From positions 267,507 to 331,506 of the forward strand of contig NZ_JACVXD010000003.1 of assembly GCF_014596975.1 (NCBI RefSeq): a DNA stretch of 64,000 bases, read 5' to 3'. The notes under the pieces are model-generated. The model worked only from the letters and a program-made list of their open reading frames with translations, was not told the origin of the DNA and did not search any database. Origin of the DNA: Aestuariibaculum marinum (GTDB lineage: Bacteria; Bacteroidota; Bacteroidia; Flavobacteriales; Flavobacteriaceae). Positions 63,572 through 64,000 of the stretch are shown here, piece by piece. A program made the position numbers and the translations under genes. Numbering within the stretch: the stretch's first letter is position 1; every line of letters starts with the position of its first letter.

Positions 63572-63737
63572 AGTTTGGGCGTTCCCCTTCGTTTTACTTC
63601 GGGTCGGGCTATCCATTATATCTTTTTATGCTTCTATAGATAATAGTGTAAAAAGTGGTATTTAATTATACATATATATGTATAAAGAATAGGAGTCAAG
63701 CATAAAAAGGATGTCATTCCTATCCCTAACGCATAAA
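63572..63737. ncRNA. Structured intergenic element, possibly a flavobacterial repeat or Flavo-1-like RNA
   Basis: A 166-base block without a frame. Outer ends pair partly (GCGTT at 63578-63582 with AACGC at 63728-63732). A perfect 12-bp inner stem joins CTTTTTATGCTT (63621-63632) and AAGCATAAAAAG (63698-63709), with an 18-base perfect palindrome in between (63667-63684). A GC-richer left hairpin is CCC...GGG around 63583-63602. I have the impression that sequences beginning GGGCGTT and ending CCCTAACGC recur in Flavobacteriaceae near rRNA and tRNA loci. Whether this is a transcribed RNA or a repeat, and in which direction, is not settled by the sequence. Confidence 0.5.
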
Positions 63738-63907
63738 TCAACTTTAATATAGTGTACAGTAGAGACATTATTATATATAGATACTATAAAGCTGAAGGTT
63801 TTGCATTTAAATAGGGCTTTTAAAAAGCATAACCTAAAAATAAATTAGTTATAACCTATTGATAATAAGCTTTTGGAATAAAACTTCAAAAAAAAGGTTT
63901 AAAAAAG
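63738..63907. other. AT-rich stretch before the rightmost promoter
   Basis: Between the structured element and the promoter at 63908 there are A-runs (UP-element-like at about 63887-63907) and no frame worth noting. Confidence 0.45.
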
Positions 63908-63940
63908 TTTGTTAGTTAGAGAAAAAGGGTGGTATATTTG
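63908..63940 (+). promoter_or_regulatory. Strong promoter, probable stable-RNA (rRNA?) operon, gene outside window
   Basis: TTTG (63908-63911) and TATATTTG (63933-63940) are 21 bases apart, with an A-rich stretch just upstream that could act as an UP element. Immediately downstream (63942-63968) is a 7-bp hairpin with a GAA loop (TAGCGGC / GCTGCTA, one G-U) extended by CCC/GGG. The stem has higher GC than the surroundings, as in stable-RNA leaders. No open frame starts before the window ends. Confidence 0.6.
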
Positions 63941-64000
63941 CAGCCCGTTAGCGGCGAAGCTGCTAGGGTAAGTTCATAAAAAGATAGCGATACGAGGTTT

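Overview
The window is AT-rich chromosomal DNA of a marine-type member of the Flavobacteriaceae (Bacteroidota). The evidence is: type IX secretion (T9SS) sorting domains of type B and type A; a zeaxanthin-type carotenoid cluster; flavobacterial families such as DUF5606, DUF1456 and the so-called asparagine synthetase B; almost no Shine-Dalgarno sequences; and many promoters with the Bacteroidota -7 box TAnnTTTG. No prophage, insertion sequence or CRISPR array is visible.

Layout. 1-3.9 kb (minus strand): an acyltransferase cut by the left edge, a double SnoaL-like lipoprotein, an MFS transporter and a secreted protein of unknown role. 4.1-10.4 kb: housekeeping genes lysA, sucC and uvrB with small secreted, DUF1456 and TerB-like proteins between them. 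10.4-25.9 kb (minus): an ABC exporter pair followed by four consecutive giant T9SS type B surface proteins (about 770 to 1620 residues) built from variable numbers of an approximately 100-residue Cys-Asp module. 26-30.7 kb: an uncharacterised kinase-like protein, a pRiA4b ORF-3-like protein, heme A synthase, CCA-adding enzyme and Sua5. 30.9-35.5 kb: a lipopolysaccharide or surface-glycan cluster (DUF1919 protein, Kdo/WaaP-like kinase, four glycosyltransferases, two of them tandem duplicates). 35.5-41 kb: dapD, ruvX, def, a TlpA-like thioredoxin, a D-2-hydroxyacid dehydrogenase and small secreted proteins.

41-45.4 kb (minus): a compact crtI-crtB-crtZ-crtYcd operon behind a MerR-type regulator that keeps the adenosylcobalamin-binding residues of CarH photoreceptors. 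A perfect 9-bp inverted repeat brackets the -7 box of the crtI promoter. The simplest reading is light-controlled zeaxanthin synthesis. 45.7-48.4 kb: a secreted GH3 glycosidase with an inserted PA14 domain. 48.6-48.9 kb: tRNA-Leu(GAG) and tRNA-Lys(UUU), neither encoding CCA, in keeping with the CCA-adding enzyme gene. 49-60.2 kb: mostly housekeeping genes (aroK, a phosphoribosyltransferase, an S4-domain protein, tgt, an LptF/G permease, accA, dnaB, yjbQ) mixed with lipoproteins and an outer-membrane barrel. 60.2-63.5 kb (minus): the classic thrS-infC-rpmI-rplT operon, in which infC must start at a non-AUG codon.

The last 500 bases hold a structured, protein-free element (about 63572-63737) and then a strong promoter (63908-63940) facing out of the window, followed by a GC-rich hairpin. 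This looks like the start of a stable-RNA operon, probably rRNA, but the gene itself lies outside the window.

Many automatic TTG starts fall inside TAnnTTTG promoter boxes. I moved those starts to the next ATG and say so in each entry.
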